Assembly: GCA_030151255.1 (NCBI GenBank)
Contig: JASLED010000100.1
Span: 1-13,666, forward strand
Reading direction: 5' to 3'
Length of the DNA: 13,666 nucleotides
From: Flavobacterium sp.
GTDB lineage: Bacteria > Bacteroidota > Bacteroidia > Flavobacteriales > Flavobacteriaceae
Positions within the stretch are counted from its first letter, which is position 1. Each line of letters starts with the position of its first letter. The position numbers and the translations under genes are program-made. This document shows, piece by piece, positions 12,427-13,666 of the stretch. The notes under the pieces were generated by a model, which had not been told where the DNA came from, searched no databases, and worked only from the letters and a program-made list of their open reading frames with translations.

Positions 12427-13666
12427 ATGAAAAAAAAATACATTTTACTATTTGGATTGATGCTTTCGGCAAGTTTTGTTGTAAAAGGACAAAGTCTTGA
12501 AGTAAGAAAAAAAATCACATCTACTTATCAAATAGTAGATGAAAAAGTTTTAGAAGAGAAAGCAATAGTTTTTGAAAAAGAAAAATTAGTAGCTTACAAA
12601 ATTGCTGAAGAAAAAGGTTTGCCAACTTCTGGAATTAATAAAGACGGAGCAATTTTTAGTTTACAACGTATTGATGAAAATGGCAATTTAATTTATTACA
12701 AAACACATAATGCAGGAAGTAGAATTACTGCTCGTGTAAATGATATAGCTCCAGGAGGAAATTTAGGTTTAAATTTAGATGGATCAGGGATAATTGTAGG
12801 TGTTTGGGATGGTGAAGCTGCCTTAAATACCCATGTTGAGTTTCAGAAAAATTCTGCTAGCAGAATGACCTTAGGTGATACACCACCAAATTTTGCATCT
12901 ATGAATGCTCAAAGTAAATTGGAGTATGAAGAAGGAAGAATGCATGCTACTCATGTTTCGGGTACAATTGCTGCCAAGGGAGTAAAAGCAAATGCAAAAG
13001 GAATAGCGCCAGAAGCTTCTATATTGAGTTATAATTGGGATAATGATGGACAAAAAATGTTAGCTGCTGCACAAAATGGACTATTAGTTTCAAACCATTC
13101 TTACGGAATAGATGCTGAAGCTGTACCTGTTGATTATTTCGGAGCTTATTCATGGGATGCATATAATTATGATATGATTACAAATATGTATAAGTATTAT
13201 CAACCGGTTGTAGCAGCTGGAAATGATCAGATATATTATAATAAATTAAATCCAACTAAAGGTGGAAAGGATATGTTGTTAGGTACTTCGGTTTCTAAAA
13301 ATGCAGTAGTTGTAGCAGCTGTAAATCAGGTTACAACATATGCAGGTCCTTTTAGTGTAGTTATTGCTAATTTTAGTAGTAATGGCCCAACAAATGATTT
13401 TAGGATTAAACCAGATATTTCCGCAAAAGGAACCAATGTTTATTCTTCTGTATATATGAATCCTACATCAGGAGTTAATGTGGATAATTCATTATATCTA
13501 TCTTTAGGAGGTACCTCAATGGCAGCTCCTGCTATCACAGGTGTATTTGCGTTGTGGCAACAATGGGGATTGGATAAAAAGCAAAATGCATTTAAATCTT
13601 CAACTATTCGAGCGCTAATGGCTCATACAGCAGATGAGTCAGGTGTATCACCTGGTCCGGACCATA
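12427..13666 (+). CDS. S8 family subtilisin-like secreted serine protease, truncated at the window edge
   Basis: The reading frame is open from ATG 12427 to the last base (413 codons plus one base), so only the N-terminal part is seen. A signal peptide (residues 1-21, before Gln22) is followed by a charged, Glu/Lys-rich stretch of about 80 residues that is probably a short prodomain. The S8 catalytic domain begins near residue 105. The triad is complete: Asp128 in VWDGE, His173 in HATHVSGT, and Ser364 in GGTSMAAPA, with the oxyanion Asn266 in VAAGND. HATH replaces the usual HGTH, a tolerated change. Flavobacterial proteases of this type usually carry a C-terminal type IX secretion signal, which would lie outside the window. 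Export by that route is therefore inference. Confidence 0.93.
   Translation, partial: MKKKYILLFGLMLSASFVVKGQSLEVRKKITSTYQIVDEKVLEEKAIVFEKEKLVAYKIAEEKGLPTSGINKDGAIFSLQRIDENGNLIYYKTHNAGSRITARVNDIAPGGNLGLNLDGSGIIVGVWDGEAALNTHVEFQKNSASRMTLGDTPPNFASMNAQSKLEYEEGRMHATHVSGTIAAKGVKANAKGIAPEASILSYNWDNDGQKMLAAAQNGLLVSNHSYGIDAEAVPVDYFGAYSWDAYNYDMITNMYKYYQPVVAAGNDQIYYNKLNPTKGGKDMLLGTSVSKNAVVVAAVNQVTTYAGPFSVVIANFSSNGPTNDFRIKPDISAKGTNVYSSVYMNPTSGVNVDNSLYLSLGGTSMAAPAITGVFALWQQWGLDKKQNAFKSSTIRALMAHTADESGVSPGPDH

Noticed and set aside
1..13666. Search for CRISPR arrays, tRNA or rRNA genes, insertion sequences, toxin-antitoxin pairs and defence gene clusters.
   Set aside because: No regularly spaced direct repeats, cloverleaf sequences, transposase motifs or known defence signatures were seen by eye on either strand.

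Overview
The window reads as chromosomal DNA from a member of the Bacteroidota, most likely family Flavobacteriaceae. The base composition is strongly AT-rich. The family content is typical of that group: a DUF4249 lipoprotein, a PorV/PorQ-type barrel, an Lnb/DUF4105 protein, a DUF1573 protein, and a CD225-like membrane protein beside DUF2752. Several upstream regions match the flavobacterial promoter form (TTG, 17-23 bases, TAnnTTTG), and Shine-Dalgarno sequences are mostly absent. I cannot fix the genus. No rRNA, tRNA, CRISPR array, insertion sequence or prophage gene is visible, and no gene-free stretch exceeds about 230 bases.

Layout. (1) Bases 1-871 hold the last codons of an upstream gene whose product ends like an outer-membrane barrel (terminal Phe), then a DUF4249 lipoprotein. 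(2) A bidirectional terminator (882-927) and a second hairpin (946-986) separate these from pssA on the minus strand (phosphatidylserine synthase). (3) Divergent from pssA is a tight three-gene unit, 1959-4889: a PorV/PorQ-type barrel, an Lnb-type lipoprotein N-acyltransferase candidate, and a CpsB-like PHP phosphatase. It ends in a bidirectional terminator shared with a convergent DUF1573 gene (4937-5326, minus). (4) valS (5555-8188) stands alone with its own leader and terminator. (5) A TatD-type hydrolase and tcdA (tRNA t6A cyclisation) form a pair, followed by a terminator and xerD. (6) A SUKH-like protein, a CD225/dispanin-like two-helix protein and a DUF2752 protein lie on the plus strand and end at one terminator. 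(7) An S8 subtilisin-like secreted protease starts at 12427 and runs off the right edge.

How the genes fit together. Most are housekeeping genes: phospholipid synthesis, tRNA charging and modification, and chromosome dimer resolution. One theme is the cell envelope. PssA feeds the phosphatidylethanolamine pool, and Lnb-type enzymes N-acylate lipoproteins from phospholipid. Lipoproteins such as DUF4249 are likely clients, and PorV/PorQ-type barrels relate to type IX secretion, the usual export route for large flavobacterial S8 proteases. These links are inference from gene families and position.

I found no convincing new defence or mobile system. The least understood parts are the SUKH-like / CD225-like / DUF2752 cluster with its promoter-proximal palindrome, and the Lnb-containing operon beside pssA.
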